Positions 42,186 to 50,366 are shown, numbered from the stretch's first letter. The stretch: DNA of 64,000 nucleotides from Acinetobacter sp. XH1741 (GCF_041021895.1 NZ_CP157428.1:3038001-3102000); one strand, 5' to 3'. The notes: generated by a model not told the origin, from the letters alone. Made by a program: numbers and translations.

Positions 42186-42563
42186 TCAAACATCCCTCGA
42201 TTGGCAGTTAGGCGAAATGTGGTTTTCTATGGGGAAGTCGTCGCCGAGGTCGTTTCGCTCAACTCGATCGCCATTGCATTCTGGACATACGAATGACTCA
42301 AGCATGTTTCCAACTTCGCCATGTCCATTACAGCATTTGCATGGGTTATCAATACGGTAACCAACTTTGCTTTCAGCCAAGGTTGCAGGCCGGATTGACC
42401 TGTAACTTACTCGTCTAGTCTTGCCCTTATCATTGAGCACATATTCATCATTAAAAATTCCAGCAATCGTTTGCCCTATAACTTCGTACACTCCACCAAA
42501 GAACTCTGGCAGTGAATGCCCACCTAAAAAGCAAACCTTATCCCCGACTTTAAACTCACTCAT
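42186..42563 (-). CDS. Zinc-finger hypothetical protein
   Basis: 125 aa. Residues 1-60 form an SH3-like beta domain (FKVGDKVCFLGGH, GVYEVIGQTIAGIFNDEYVL). The C-terminal part has two Cys pairs, CKCCNGHG and CPECNGD, typical of a DnaJ-like zinc ribbon. Possibly binds nucleic acid or a host protein. It overlaps both neighbours, so it is in the leftward early operon. Confidence 0.6.
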   Translation of the reverse strand: MSEFKVGDKVCFLGGHSLPEFFGGVYEVIGQTIAGIFNDEYVLNDKGKTRRVSYRSIRPATLAESKVGYRIDNPCKCCNGHGEVGNMLESFVCPECNGDRVERNDLGDDFPIENHISPNCQSRDV

Positions 42564-42804
42564 GGCTGGCTCCTTCTGGTCTCATTTCTAATGACTGCTC
42601 AAATGGACCCGCATCAATTGATTCGTTCCAAAAGGCATCACATGGAGATGATTTGCCGCTTACTGAATACCACTCACCACAGACATCGTTCTCATGTTCT
42701 TTGTACAGTTCAGCCTTATTCTCAAACCAATGAGCAAAGCCATTAAAGTCACGTGCAGCACATGTCGCCCAAGAAGGTGCATTATTCCAATCGTACTTAT
42801 GCAT
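42556..42804 (-). CDS. Hypothetical phage protein
   Basis: 82 aa from ATG 42804 (GGAGGCGGTGAAA upstream), beginning MHKYDWNNAPSWATCAARDF. It is Trp-rich (five or more Trp) with Cys and acidic residues (DVCGEWYSVSGKSSPCDAFW). The pattern of short Trp-containing segments is common in small phage early proteins. Function unknown. Confidence 0.6.
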   Translation of the reverse strand: MHKYDWNNAPSWATCAARDFNGFAHWFENKAELYKEHENDVCGEWYSVSGKSSPCDAFWNESIDAGPFEQSLEMRPEGASHE

Positions 42805-43204
42805 TTTCACCGCCTCCGTATATTGATTCGTGGTCAGCAATTGCTTGAAGCAACTTGTATCCAGCCGATTCAGGCCTGTTTTTGCAATGAGACAAGTCAT
42901 ATAGCTTTACATCATCAATGCCGCCCCATGATTCGACCAAATCAACCGACTCCGCTAGACGTTTTAGTTCTGAAATGTCGACAATCTCCCCAGCATCATT
43001 AATCTTGTTGTAAGTAGATTGACATGCTTCTCTAAACCCACTTCTCCATGAGTAACGCCAATAATTTCCATCAGCCACTTTTAAGTAAGTTGGAATCTCT
43101 TCAATCCCACCCACTCTAAATAGTGCTGCGCCATTGGGGGCATCAGAGACCACTTCTCTCGCCTTCTCTACCCCGTACTCACGAATAAACTGTTCTGGTT
43201 TCAT
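42797..43204 (-). CDS. Hypothetical phage protein
   Basis: 135 aa (MKPEQFIREYGVEKAREVVS at the start). The centre has aromatic-rich GNYWRYSWRSGFREACQST, followed by helical DISELKRLAESVDLVESW. I see no catalytic motif. Its start overlaps the stop of the 58-aa ORF by 4 bp. Confidence 0.6.
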   Translation of the reverse strand: MKPEQFIREYGVEKAREVVSDAPNGAALFRVGGIEEIPTYLKVADGNYWRYSWRSGFREACQSTYNKINDAGEIVDISELKRLAESVDLVESWGGIDDVKLYDLSHCKNRPESAGYKLLQAIADHESIYGGGENA

Positions 43205-43377
43205 TGTTGTTCTCCGTCATGTTTAGTAATGGCTTCCTGCTTAAGCTGGTCTAGCATTTTCAGCTTTCTTAATTTCTCGTAGAGGTTCGCTGCTGCTCTT
43301 GTTTCTTCATTACGAGTACCGAGGTTGTATGCTCTACGCAGCTTCATCATTGAGTTGTAATCTGCAAATTCGATCAT
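43201..43377 (-). CDS. Small helical hypothetical protein
   Basis: 58 aa, ATG 43377 overlapping the previous stop by ATGA and ending in ATGA with the next gene, so it fills the only gap in this tightly packed operon. Basic helical sequence: MIEFADYNSMMKLRRAYNLG at the start, YEKLRKLKMLDQLKQEAI later. Function unknown. Confidence 0.6.
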   Translation of the reverse strand: MIEFADYNSMMKLRRAYNLGTRNEETRAAANLYEKLRKLKMLDQLKQEAITKHDGEQQ

Positions 43378-43625
43378 GCTTTCAGCTCCCCTTTAACATT
43401 CAGGATGTCTTTTGCGTATTGAGTTGCCTTGTAAGTTGCGTATGAGTCCTTTTCCAAATAGCCGCTTTTAATTAATTCCTGCACATAGCACTGAATCGTA
43501 TTGTTGGGCGCATCTAGCACATAGTCATGCAAATCCTTCATCGTGAAAGGTTGTGTTGCATGTGTAGCGAATAACAAAATGTCAAAAATGTTTTGGAATG
43601 CTTTAACTCGTTTTATTGCTTTCAC
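43374..43625 (-). CDS. Small winged-helix-like protein
   Basis: 83 aa with a GTG start at 43625 overlapping the methylase stop (GTGA) and GGAGAAGCAGC before it. The sequence AFQNIFDILLFATHATQPF, MKDLHDYVLDAPNNTIQCYV, ELIKSGYLEKDS reads as a winged helix, so DNA binding is likely. It may regulate early genes. No family name can be given. Confidence 0.6.
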   Translation of the reverse strand: MKAIKRVKAFQNIFDILLFATHATQPFTMKDLHDYVLDAPNNTIQCYVQELIKSGYLEKDSYATYKATQYAKDILNVKGELKA

Positions 43626-44731
43626 GCTGCTTCTCCAAAAACTTGTAGCAAACGTTCTCCAATCCACCGCATTACTGGAACTGCCATAGAGTTACCTAGC
43701 GCTGCGTAACGCGGGCTATCTTTAGCATTTGGAATGTTTGTATATTGGTCAGGAAATCCTTGTAGGCGCTCACACTCTACTGGTGTAAGTCTTCTCACCC
43801 CTTTAAATTGAATAGCGCAATTACCATTAGTGATTTGATCAGCATCAATTCCTCGATCACCAAATCCTCGAGTAAGCGTCGCAGCGGTTTTATTCACAGT
43901 GAAAACTGCATTCTCTTGACCTCTGTTTCTACCTAAACAATGAGCTGTTTCTTCATTCACTAGCGGGTCTTGAGTACCATGTATTACAAAGGTTGCTGTT
44001 TCTGCATCTAGGTTTTGTCCACCTGCGCCACGTCTTGTAAGGCACTTTGCAACAGCTTCGGTATTATTTTTTTTCGCTTCTCTGATCTCAGTAGTATTCC
44101 CAGACATGCCTGTTTGCTCAAAAAGTACTTTGGCAACACTTCCTTCTCTAGCACTTGCGACAACAAAGACTCTTTTGCGTCGTTGGGCAACTCCGAAATA
44201 TTGAGCATCAAGGACTCTCCAAGCGACTTGTCGAGATGGTCCAAACACACAACCAGCGTTTGTCCACTTTTTCCCTGCCGGTTGTAATTCACACCCCGAA
44301 CCTGACAATGCTCCCAAAAAGCAACCGAATGCATTGTCTTTTGTGTTGAGCACTCCTGGAACGTTTTCCCAAACAATGATGGCTGGCTTAAGTCCGCAAA
44401 TAGTTCTTGCTGAATCAATTTCATCTGCTAGTCTCACAAACTCAAGTGTCAACTGACCTCGATCATCATTAAGTGAATTTTTCAAACCTGCTATTGAAAA
44501 CGCCTGACATGGTGTACCACCAACCAAAACATCTGGTGCTTCAACTTCACCTGATTTCACTTTGTCGCGAATAAGCGTCATATCACCCAAATTTAGAATT
44601 TCTGGATAATGGTGCTGTAATACTTGGCTTGGAAATTTCTCAATCTCAGAAAACCATGAAGCACTTAACCCAAGGTCATGCCAAGCAACAGTTGCAGCTT
44701 CAATTCCTGAACAAACTGATCCGTATTTCAC
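43622..44731 (-). CDS. DNA cytosine-5 methyltransferase
   Basis: 369 aa with the ordered C5-MTase motifs: I (YGSVCSGIEAATVAWHDLG), IV with catalytic Cys in VGGTPCQAFSIAGL near residue 74, VI (VWENVPGVL), VIII (YFGVAQRRKRVFVV), IX-X (RRLTPVECERLQGFPD; AALGNSMAVPV). No restriction gene is adjacent, so it is an orphan phage methylase that may protect the phage DNA from host restriction. The target-recognition region lies near 200-280. It overlaps the P-like gene by 4 bp. Confidence 0.93.
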   Translation of the reverse strand: MKYGSVCSGIEAATVAWHDLGLSASWFSEIEKFPSQVLQHHYPEILNLGDMTLIRDKVKSGEVEAPDVLVGGTPCQAFSIAGLKNSLNDDRGQLTLEFVRLADEIDSARTICGLKPAIIVWENVPGVLNTKDNAFGCFLGALSGSGCELQPAGKKWTNAGCVFGPSRQVAWRVLDAQYFGVAQRRKRVFVVASAREGSVAKVLFEQTGMSGNTTEIREAKKNNTEAVAKCLTRRGAGGQNLDAETATFVIHGTQDPLVNEETAHCLGRNRGQENAVFTVNKTAATLTRGFGDRGIDADQITNGNCAIQFKGVRRLTPVECERLQGFPDQYTNIPNAKDSPRYAALGNSMAVPVMRWIGERLLQVFGEAA

Positions 44732-45519
44732 GCTGCACCTCTCTCTTCTTCCCAGACAAGAGAATTAAGCTTCTGAGATATCAACTCGTACAAAGCTTTG
44801 TCATATGCAAAAATATTGTTTCTATCCTGATGCTCTTTGACTTCTGCTCTAGTAATCGAGAAGAATTGTTCTTTAGCGATTCCTGCTGCACTTGCAGAAT
44901 ATGCATGCACTCCATCTGTGCTGTTTAAGTAATCTTGGGCATAACTAACCATTCGTTTTACTTTGGAACTAATTGCTTTTGGTGCTGTCCAGATGCCTTG
45001 CTGTTCTCCTTTTGCGACTAGTTCTTTAACCACTTCCACATAATTTTCTTTAAATGCGTCATATGCTAAAAATGCGGCTTTATCAGAGTTGTAAGCCCAC
45101 TCAATTGCATTGAACATCTCATAACAACGGTCATATGCTTCTTTTTCAGCGTTTGTGATTGGTGCTGATTGATCTGCACGCCATCTAAGAATGTTTGCTA
45201 GTGCTGCGTTCTTACCCTTGTATGAGTCAATCGCTCTTTGTTGCTCAGATCCAAAGCCCTCAATCCCTAAGCACCATTTGCGAAACATTGCAGGATCTGG
45301 ACAGTAGCCGTTATCACGGACCATTGATAAGCCTTTGTTCACTTGCTCATGAGTAAGGCCATCAAGACAGATTTTCATTGCATGATTGATTTGTTCTGTT
45401 TTAATTCCTTCAAACGTTTTCTCAAATGAACGTGGGGCAATTGCTTTGAAGATACCGACAACTTTTGCAGAGTTGATATGTTCTACAGCGTTTTGATTGC
45501 TAGAAACCATACTGTTCAT
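44728..45519 (-). CDS. Replication protein P-like (helicase loader)
   Basis: 263 aa. The N-terminal VVGIFKAIAPRSFEKTF, then INHAMKICLDGLTHEQVNKGL and GYCPDPAMFRKWC match the lambda P family, which brings host DnaB to the phage origin. It directly follows the O-like gene. GGAGGCTGGCT precedes the ATG at 45519 and the two genes overlap by 20 bp. Confidence 0.75.
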   Translation of the reverse strand: MNSMVSSNQNAVEHINSAKVVGIFKAIAPRSFEKTFEGIKTEQINHAMKICLDGLTHEQVNKGLSMVRDNGYCPDPAMFRKWCLGIEGFGSEQQRAIDSYKGKNAALANILRWRADQSAPITNAEKEAYDRCYEMFNAIEWAYNSDKAAFLAYDAFKENYVEVVKELVAKGEQQGIWTAPKAISSKVKRMVSYAQDYLNSTDGVHAYSASAAGIAKEQFFSITRAEVKEHQDRNNIFAYDKALYELISQKLNSLVWEEERGAA

Positions 45520-46255
45520 AGCCAGCCTCCTCTTTTGCGATTAACTCTTGAATTTCATCCCAGCGAGATGGTTTGTTTTGTTGTCCATGGACTGTGCTCT
45601 GATTCTTGATCCACTCCGCCTTAAATCCTTTCCAAGAGTTCACAACACAGTGTTCAAGGACCTGATTTAAAGTGAGACCAGATTTTTGTTGTTCAGAGAT
45701 AAGTGACTTGAATGCTGTTTCTGAATTAACGGCTTTCTTTGCTTTACGAACTTCCATGTATTCAGAGATAAGTTTTTGATCTGCCCCTTGAGAAACTAGA
45801 GCGTTTGCAAAGTTGAATTTCCCTTTATATATATTGGTAGATTCATTGGTAGATTCTATTGATAGATTCTGTGTACCGTTTTTGGTACTGGTCGCAGTAC
45901 CAATTTTGGTACTGGTTGAAGTACCGTTTTTGGTACTAGTACCAATTTTGGTACTGGTTCCTTTTTTGGTACTGGTTAAGTCATCTTCGCGGCCACGTAC
46001 ACCAACCAATTGATAAACTTTCACCCCATTGCCACGCGTTTCTTCAGTAAAGCGAATAAGGTTTATCTCTTGCAGACGCTCCAAAACTTTCATAATGGTT
46101 TTGCGGTCGCATTTGGTATCAACCTCAAGGCGTTTGATGCTTGGCCATGCCTTATGATCCTCTCCTGCGCGGTCAGCCAGCGAAAGTAAGATGGTGCGCT
46201 GAGGGCAGCTTTCTACAGGTGCAGTCCACGCCCAGCGAGTTGCATCTAAGCTCAT
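45500..46255 (-). CDS. Replication initiator O-like, winged-helix, with origin repeats
   Basis: 251 aa. The N-terminal winged helix (CPQRTILLSLADRAGEDHKA, WPSIKRLEVDTKCDRKTI, MKVLERLQEINLIRFTEETR) resembles phage replication initiators. Residues ~93-127 are a Thr/Ser/Lys/Gly repeat (TSTKKGT, TSTKIGT, TSTKNGT) encoded by five 19-bp DNA iterons, as in lambda O, where the origin lies in the gene. The C-terminal part (LISEYMEVRKAKKAVNSETA) is conserved among phage O-like proteins and likely contacts P. The start overlaps the Rha-like stop by ATGA. Confidence 0.75.
   Translation of the reverse strand: MSLDATRWAWTAPVESCPQRTILLSLADRAGEDHKAWPSIKRLEVDTKCDRKTIMKVLERLQEINLIRFTEETRGNGVKVYQLVGVRGREDDLTSTKKGTSTKIGTSTKNGTSTSTKIGTATSTKNGTQNLSIESTNESTNIYKGKFNFANALVSQGADQKLISEYMEVRKAKKAVNSETAFKSLISEQQKSGLTLNQVLEHCVVNSWKGFKAEWIKNQSTVHGQQNKPSRWDEIQELIAKEEAGYEQYGF
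45833..45869. repeat. 12-bp repeats in an AT-rich stretch beside the iterons
   Basis: ATTGGTAGATTC occurs at 45833 and 45845, with variant ATTGATAGATTC at 45858. The stretch next to it (TTTATATATATTGG) is the most AT-rich part of the gene and may be the duplex-unwinding region of the origin. Confidence 0.55.
45873..45975. repeat. Iteron array: probable phage replication origin
   Basis: Five 19-bp units starting at 45873, 45897, 45921, 45939 and 45957. Consensus GTACCRNTTTTGGTACTGG, each a near-palindrome; the fifth is degenerate (GTTCC). Spacing is 24, 24, 18, 18 bp, so units keep both helix face approximately and reading frame. They lie in the O-like gene with an AT-rich segment alongside, as in the lambda origin. 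Confidence 0.7.
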
Positions 46256-46920
46256 TGCACCACCCCTTCACTCACAAGCTGCTCAATTACCCACTGTTCG
46301 CCTTTATTGGTGAATTTGGATTGCGGGTAGCCTTGCTCTGTCTGTTTGACTTCGCCATAACCTTTGTCAATAAACCATTGGGCAAAGGTGCGTCCGGCAA
46401 TACGACGGTCATATACGCCCATATCAGCAAGGTATTGATTGAGTTTTACCGCTGACATGCCGACCTTTTTACCTACCTGGGAGGCGTTTAAAAGGTTTTT
46501 GGTGTCGGCAACACGGTCGAAGTACTGGACTTTGGGTGCTGCGAGTTCTAATTGACGCGCCTGATCTGCTGCCAGCTGGAGGGCTTCAGCAAATGTTTGA
46601 GGGAGTTGTACAGCGTTTTGGTTTTCTAGTTCATACCAGCGTTTTACTAATGCTGCGGTGAATTCCGGGCAAAGTTGGGCGACTACAGTGATTGAGTTTA
46701 ATTTGCCTTGTTCGCCAGTAAAGACATACACCTCAACATTGTAGGCGCGACTATTGGCTTCTTTTTGCACAACCTCAATTTGAGGACATGCTATTACCTG
46801 TTGATTAATGAGGTTTTCGATAAGGCGCTTAACATTATCGTGGCGTTTTTGACAAAGCTCTGAAATATCAAGGCTTGTCATGCTCTGTTGATTATGATTA
46901 AATTGTGTCATCATATTCAT
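46252..46920 (-). CDS. Rha-family phage regulatory protein
   Basis: 222 aa. The N-terminal Rha domain is visible: LDISELCQKRHDNVKRLIEN, then TGEQGKLNSITVVAQLCPEF and VKRWYELE near 100. The C-terminal half resembles an antirepressor KilA-C-type domain (LLNASQVGKKVGMSAVKLNQ, FIDKGYGEVKQTEQGYPQSK). Rha proteins control lytic growth in some phages. AGGAAAGTAAAC precedes the ATG. Confidence 0.8.
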   Translation of the reverse strand: MNMMTQFNHNQQSMTSLDISELCQKRHDNVKRLIENLINQQVIACPQIEVVQKEANSRAYNVEVYVFTGEQGKLNSITVVAQLCPEFTAALVKRWYELENQNAVQLPQTFAEALQLAADQARQLELAAPKVQYFDRVADTKNLLNASQVGKKVGMSAVKLNQYLADMGVYDRRIAGRTFAQWFIDKGYGEVKQTEQGYPQSKFTNKGEQWVIEQLVSEGVVQ

Positions 46921-46971
46921 GTTTACTTTCCTGTCAGTTAGTGAACAACCGGAAAAGCCTGAGGTCGTAAC

Positions 46972-47436
46972 TCAGGCTTTTTCTGTTTCTGGGTTATCAA
47001 TACAAGCTTGGATTTGTTTATCCAGCTCAGCCAAAGCAACATGCATCTGGTGAATCACCTTTGACATGTCTTGCACTTCACCTTTCGTGATACGGCCATC
47101 CGCCATGATCTCGCGGAACAGGCTCATCACATCACCGCCATTCATACCAATGCACAGCACTTTGTCAGTCAGTGACATGTCTCGGCATTCAGGAATTTCA
47201 GGTAGATCAATTGCAACTTTTTCATGTTCAGCAGATAGAGCATGCAAAATGCGGAAATCACCAGTTAAAGCCATAAGCTTTGAGGCCTCGACCAGTGTTA
47301 AGTGGTGAGTTTCAGTATTTGGATTTACTTTGCTGTTAAGCACAGCCGGGCTTTTGATTCCCATACGTGCGGCTAGAGCTGAAGCGCCACCCGGGTAATC
47401 ATGAACTGTGTTGTACGCTGCATCCGTTATGTTCAT
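46972..47436 (-). CDS. Phage regulatory protein CII family
   Basis: 154 aa. The N-terminal YNTVHDYPGGASALAARMG, then LNSKVNPNTETHHLTLVEAS, is typical of the phage CII-like regulator family (PF06892 type) which has an HTH and is thought to activate lysogeny promoters. A helical C-terminal part (VIHQMHVALAELDKQIQACI) probably oligomerises. It is the second gene leftward from the switch. Confidence 0.8.
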   Translation of the reverse strand: MNITDAAYNTVHDYPGGASALAARMGIKSPAVLNSKVNPNTETHHLTLVEASKLMALTGDFRILHALSAEHEKVAIDLPEIPECRDMSLTDKVLCIGMNGGDVMSLFREIMADGRITKGEVQDMSKVIHQMHVALAELDKQIQACIDNPETEKA

Positions 47437-47487
47437 TTAAGGTTCCTTTGAACGTGGTTGTTTAAATTCAAATGCTTAATAATTGGT

Positions 47488-47676
47488 TTAAGCAATTAAG
47501 GCTTCTAGATTTGCCTTTAACTTGCCTTTACTTTGAATCTGAAGAATTGCTTGGGTTGAAGCTGGAATTCCATATGAGCGCCATTTACTAATAGCTCCGC
47601 GTGTCTTTTTTAAGATTCGCGCTAGGTCAGCATCAGTTTCAGCTCTGTAATGCTCCTTTACGTCATCGACAGTCAT
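47488..47676 (-). CDS. Cro-like repressor
   Basis: 62 aa (VKEHYRAETDADLARILKKT, then RGAISKWRSYGIPASTQAIL): a single Cro/DicC-type HTH. It is divergent from the S24 repressor, with three operator-like sites between them, and begins immediately after the first operator. It should repress cI expression and favour lytic growth. Confidence 0.8.
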   Translation of the reverse strand: MTVDDVKEHYRAETDADLARILKKTRGAISKWRSYGIPASTQAILQIQSKGKLKANLEALIA

Positions 47677-47679
47677 AAT

Positions 47680-47761
47680 GTTTACCTTGATAAACTTTTA
47701 GTTTCCCTAAGTAAACCATAAGTTTCTCTTTATATCAATACATTTGTTTACTATTGGAAAC
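47680..47761. promoter_or_regulatory. Operator cluster (OR-like) with leftward early promoter
   Basis: Three 16-bp sites of form GTTTMC-N4-RTAAAC: GTTTACCTTGATAAAC (47680-47695), GTTTCCCTAAGTAAAC (47701-47716) and GTTTACTATTGGAAAC (47746-47761, same motif inverted). A minus-strand promoter TTGATA (47738-47733)/TTTACT (47715-47710), 17 bp apart, overlaps the middle site, so a bound repressor would block cro. Confidence 0.7.
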
Positions 47762-47781
47762 ATCTGAATAGGATTTTTTAT

Positions 47782-48525
47782 ATGAGCGAGATCAACGACC
47801 GCATAATTGAAAGAATGCGAGAGCTCAAATTGAGACAGGTAGACTTGATTGATGCTACAGGCGCTAAGAAAGGTACTGTTTCTAAGTGGATATCTGGTAT
47901 TAACACGCCTAGTGTTGAATACATGCCAGCTCTCGCTCAGGTGCTTAAGACAACTGAAAGCTGGTTGTTAACAGGTAAAGAACCAAGCAGATTTAGTAAT
48001 TTAAATGTTCAAGAGTTCATGGATAAGCATGGGCTTAATAAAAAAGAAGATGCATCATTTGATACCGACGACATCATGGAGGCCGATGTTGTTGAGTATG
48101 AAGTGGCTAACGGTTATGTATGGATTGATGTCGTGGAAGCTAGTTTTTCATGTGGTACCGGGGAATCTATTGAGTTCCATTTTGATGTAATTAATGGGAA
48201 ATACCCTTTCCCGCCTTCATTCTTTCAACGCAAGATGATTGATCCTAAATGCCTAAAACTTATAAAAGCTAAAGGCGATAGCATGGAGGAGTATATTTAT
48301 CATGATGATTTGGTAGGGATTGATATTTCCCAAACTGAAATCATTGATGGTGAAATCTATGCCGTTTACTTTGAGGGCGAAGGCATGATCAAGAAGATCT
48401 TCAAAGAAGAAGGAGGTACTTTAATTCTCCATAGCCTTAATGAAAAATACAGAGACCGTAAGGTGACTGAGCAAAACGGAATTAACTTTAAGGTAATTGG
48501 GCGCCAGGTATGGCGAGCTGGATAA
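47782..48525 (+). CDS. CI-like S24 family repressor
   Basis: 247 aa. The N-terminal HTH (RELKLRQVDLIDATGAKKGT, VSKWISGINTPSVEYMPALA) is joined to a LexA-like S24 peptidase domain: cleavage-type Cys-Gly near residue 124 (FSCGTGES), catalytic Ser in KGDSMEEYIY near 172 and Lys in GMIKKIF near 212. RecA-stimulated self-cleavage should induce the prophage after DNA damage. It maintains lysogeny by binding the two operator clusters on each side of its gene. Confidence 0.9.
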   Translation: MSEINDRIIERMRELKLRQVDLIDATGAKKGTVSKWISGINTPSVEYMPALAQVLKTTESWLLTGKEPSRFSNLNVQEFMDKHGLNKKEDASFDTDDIMEADVVEYEVANGYVWIDVVEASFSCGTGESIEFHFDVINGKYPFPPSFFQRKMIDPKCLKLIKAKGDSMEEYIYHDDLVGIDISQTEIIDGEIYAVYFEGEGMIKKIFKEEGGTLILHSLNEKYRDRKVTEQNGINFKVIGRQVWRAG

Positions 48526-48542
48526 TAAATCAAATATTTCAA

Positions 48543-48564
48543 TACCCGCTTAGGCGGGTTTTTT
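48543..48564 (+). terminator. Intrinsic terminator after cI
   Basis: CCCGC TTAG GCGGG followed by TTTTTT, 20 bp past the repressor stop. Confidence 0.85.
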
Positions 48565-48584
48565 ATTGCCTTTAAGAAACATTA

Positions 48585-48656
48585 GTTTCCAAAGAATAAA
48601 AATAAGTTTCCTAAAATAAACTTTTCTGTTGACAAAAAAGTTTCCTTAAGTAAACT
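48585..48656 (+). promoter_or_regulatory. Operator cluster (OL-like) with rightward early promoter
   Basis: Sites with the same motif as the left cluster: GTTTCCAAAGAATAAA (48585-48600, degenerate), GTTTCCTAAAATAAAC (48606-48621) and GTTTCCTTAAGTAAAC (48640-48655). A promoter TTGACA (48629-48634), 16 bp, TAAACT (48651-48656) is covered by the third site and would drive the rightward early operon from 48730. Confidence 0.7.
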
Positions 48657-48729
48657 ATGAATCATACACAAACAAAAACCGCCATAGGGTTCGAAGACTA
48701 GGCGGTTTGCATCTAATGCGGAGATAAGT

Positions 48730-48921
48730 ATGAATCAAAGAATTGAAAAGTACAAGTTTAGCCAAGCCTTTAGGGATGGCTCGAAAGCATTCATAGCTTT
48801 CTGGATTATCACCTTCATTGTATTTGCATTCCTAAAAGGCTGTGCCGACGAGCAATACGCCAACGAACTCAAAGCAAAACAGAACATGTATGTCCGCGTT
48901 CAGGTTGAGGGGGTGGAGTGA
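48730..48921 (+). CDS. Small single-pass membrane protein
   Basis: 63 aa with one helix (AFIAFWIITFIVFAFLKGC near 21-39) after a basic N-terminus, and a short soluble tail. GAGATAAGT precedes the ATG. It is the first gene of the rightward early operon under the OL-like promoter, a position where lambda-like phages often carry host-takeover or exclusion genes. No family recognised. Confidence 0.6.
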   Translation: MNQRIEKYKFSQAFRDGSKAFIAFWIITFIVFAFLKGCADEQYANELKAKQNMYVRVQVEGVE

Positions 48922-49184
48922 TGAATAATTTCAGAGAAGTTATTGATAAAGCTGTAGAAGAAAGCCGTTTGCAAATTGCGCATTCTGCTGGTCACCTTGC
49001 GGTTGCTCATGAGTCTTTCGCAAATGACTACCTACTTAATGTAGCAAACCATGCACTTTATATGCTTGGAACAACCATTAGTGCAGAAGATTTTGAAAAG
49101 GAAATTGAGGGCTTAAAAGCACATTTAACTGAATCGTTGAAGAGCTTCAAGGGTGGCAATGACAAGGAGCCCTCTCATGGATAA
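48921..49184 (+). CDS. Hypothetical helical protein
   Basis: 87 aa, ATG 48921 overlapping the previous stop by one base with GGGTGGAGT upstream; GTG 48918 is also in frame. It is mostly helical (NFREVIDKAVEESRLQIAHS, ISAEDFEKEIEGLKAHLTES). No motif recognised. It overlaps the next gene by 8 bp. Confidence 0.6.
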   Translation: MNNFREVIDKAVEESRLQIAHSAGHLAVAHESFANDYLLNVANHALYMLGTTISAEDFEKEIEGLKAHLTESLKSFKGGNDKEPSHG

Positions 49185-49989
49185 CTACAAAATCAAAGTT
49201 AAAGATGAAGCTGAGAGCAAAGAGGCTCAGGAGTTGTTTTTTGAGTTGGGTTATAGCTGGCAAGGTTGCGGAAAATACTATAACCGCATTGGAAACTATG
49301 CATTTATTACAGCCTACCCAGATGAAATGTTATTAAGAATGGGCTGGGGTGGAGATACTGATAAAGAACTCACCCTCCCTCAACTACGCGACCTTGTTGT
49401 TTTGAAGCGTAATGATGTGAAGGATGCGACTCATCGCGACAAGCAGCAAAATTCTATTTATTTAACTAGCGACAAGGTTATTTATTACTGGCAGGGTGAA
49501 TGGTGTAAATCAGCTATTAATAAATCAAATGACTATGAAAACTATATTGCGAATAGCCTGACGCCAATTGCAAAACCCCAAGCCCCAGCCTTGATTAGCG
49601 GTGCGGATGCGTTGCGAGCATTAATTGATGGACATGAAGTTCAAGGGCGTTTAGAAAATCAAGTCCAATGGACTGATATTAATCCAAAAAGTGATGACAC
49701 TCTTGTTAAGTCATTTTTAACTGAGAAAAACCGAATTGGAATTAGATGTTATTTCAGATTCAAACCCCAAACCATCAAGGTTGAACTTGAGCTGCCGAAG
49801 CCTTTTGAGCCGAAGGTGGGTGATATTTACTGGTTCCTCTCACCCTTCTATAGCACTGGATATGACCACTGCACTTTTGCAAATGATTCATCAGATAAAC
49901 TGCATGTCCAATATGGCGCATATCGCTCAGAAGACGACGTTAAAAAGGCAGTTGAGCAACTCAGAAAGATGCGAGGTACTAACTCATGA
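49177..49989 (+). CDS. Hypothetical phage protein
   Basis: 270 aa from ATG 49177 (AAGGAGCCCTCTC upstream). N-terminal ~60 residues (ELFFELGYSWQGCGKYYNRI, YAFITAYPDEMLLRMGW) and a later domain with ISGADALRALIDGHEVQGRL, then VGDIYWFLSPFYSTGYDHCT. The second half looks like proteins that modulate substrate in Acinetobacter phages but I cannot assign a function. It overlaps the next gene by ATGA. Confidence 0.6.
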   Translation: MDNYKIKVKDEAESKEAQELFFELGYSWQGCGKYYNRIGNYAFITAYPDEMLLRMGWGGDTDKELTLPQLRDLVVLKRNDVKDATHRDKQQNSIYLTSDKVIYYWQGEWCKSAINKSNDYENYIANSLTPIAKPQAPALISGADALRALIDGHEVQGRLENQVQWTDINPKSDDTLVKSFLTEKNRIGIRCYFRFKPQTIKVELELPKPFEPKVGDIYWFLSPFYSTGYDHCTFANDSSDKLHVQYGAYRSEDDVKKAVEQLRKMRGTNS

Positions 49990-50366
49990 ATATGTTAGTT
50001 AACAAGCCTGAGTTGCTATGCCCTTCTTTCCCTTACTTAGATATGTCTACAGACATTCAAGTTGAAGGTGAAACGGTTTATTTCGACTTAACTTACGGCT
50101 GCAATGTTCTTAACTGCCAGATCAAAGCTGAAACGACTTATGACACTCGTGAAGTAACTGATCAGTCCAGTGGCTGTGCCCGTGACCAAGAATATGAAGT
50201 GCTTGTGGTAGACACAAAAACTCATGCTGTAGTGACTGATAAAGACGGCATTGAGTCACCAATTGGCTTACGTTTCAAGCTAACAGACGCACAAGTGAAC
50301 AGCTTAAACGAGCAGCTTAAATACTACGCCGAAGAATTGGCAGATGAAGAAGCGGGAGTGGTGTGA
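49986..50366 (+). CDS. Hypothetical phage protein
   Basis: 126 aa. It is beta-rich and acidic: STDIQVEGETVYFDLTYGCN, LNCQIKAETTYDTREVTDQS, YEVLVVDTKTHAVV, ending in acidic ELADEEAGVV. Three to four Cys. Start overlaps the previous stop. No known family recognised. Confidence 0.6.
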   Translation: MNMLVNKPELLCPSFPYLDMSTDIQVEGETVYFDLTYGCNVLNCQIKAETTYDTREVTDQSSGCARDQEYEVLVVDTKTHAVVTDKDGIESPIGLRFKLTDAQVNSLNEQLKYYAEELADEEAGVV

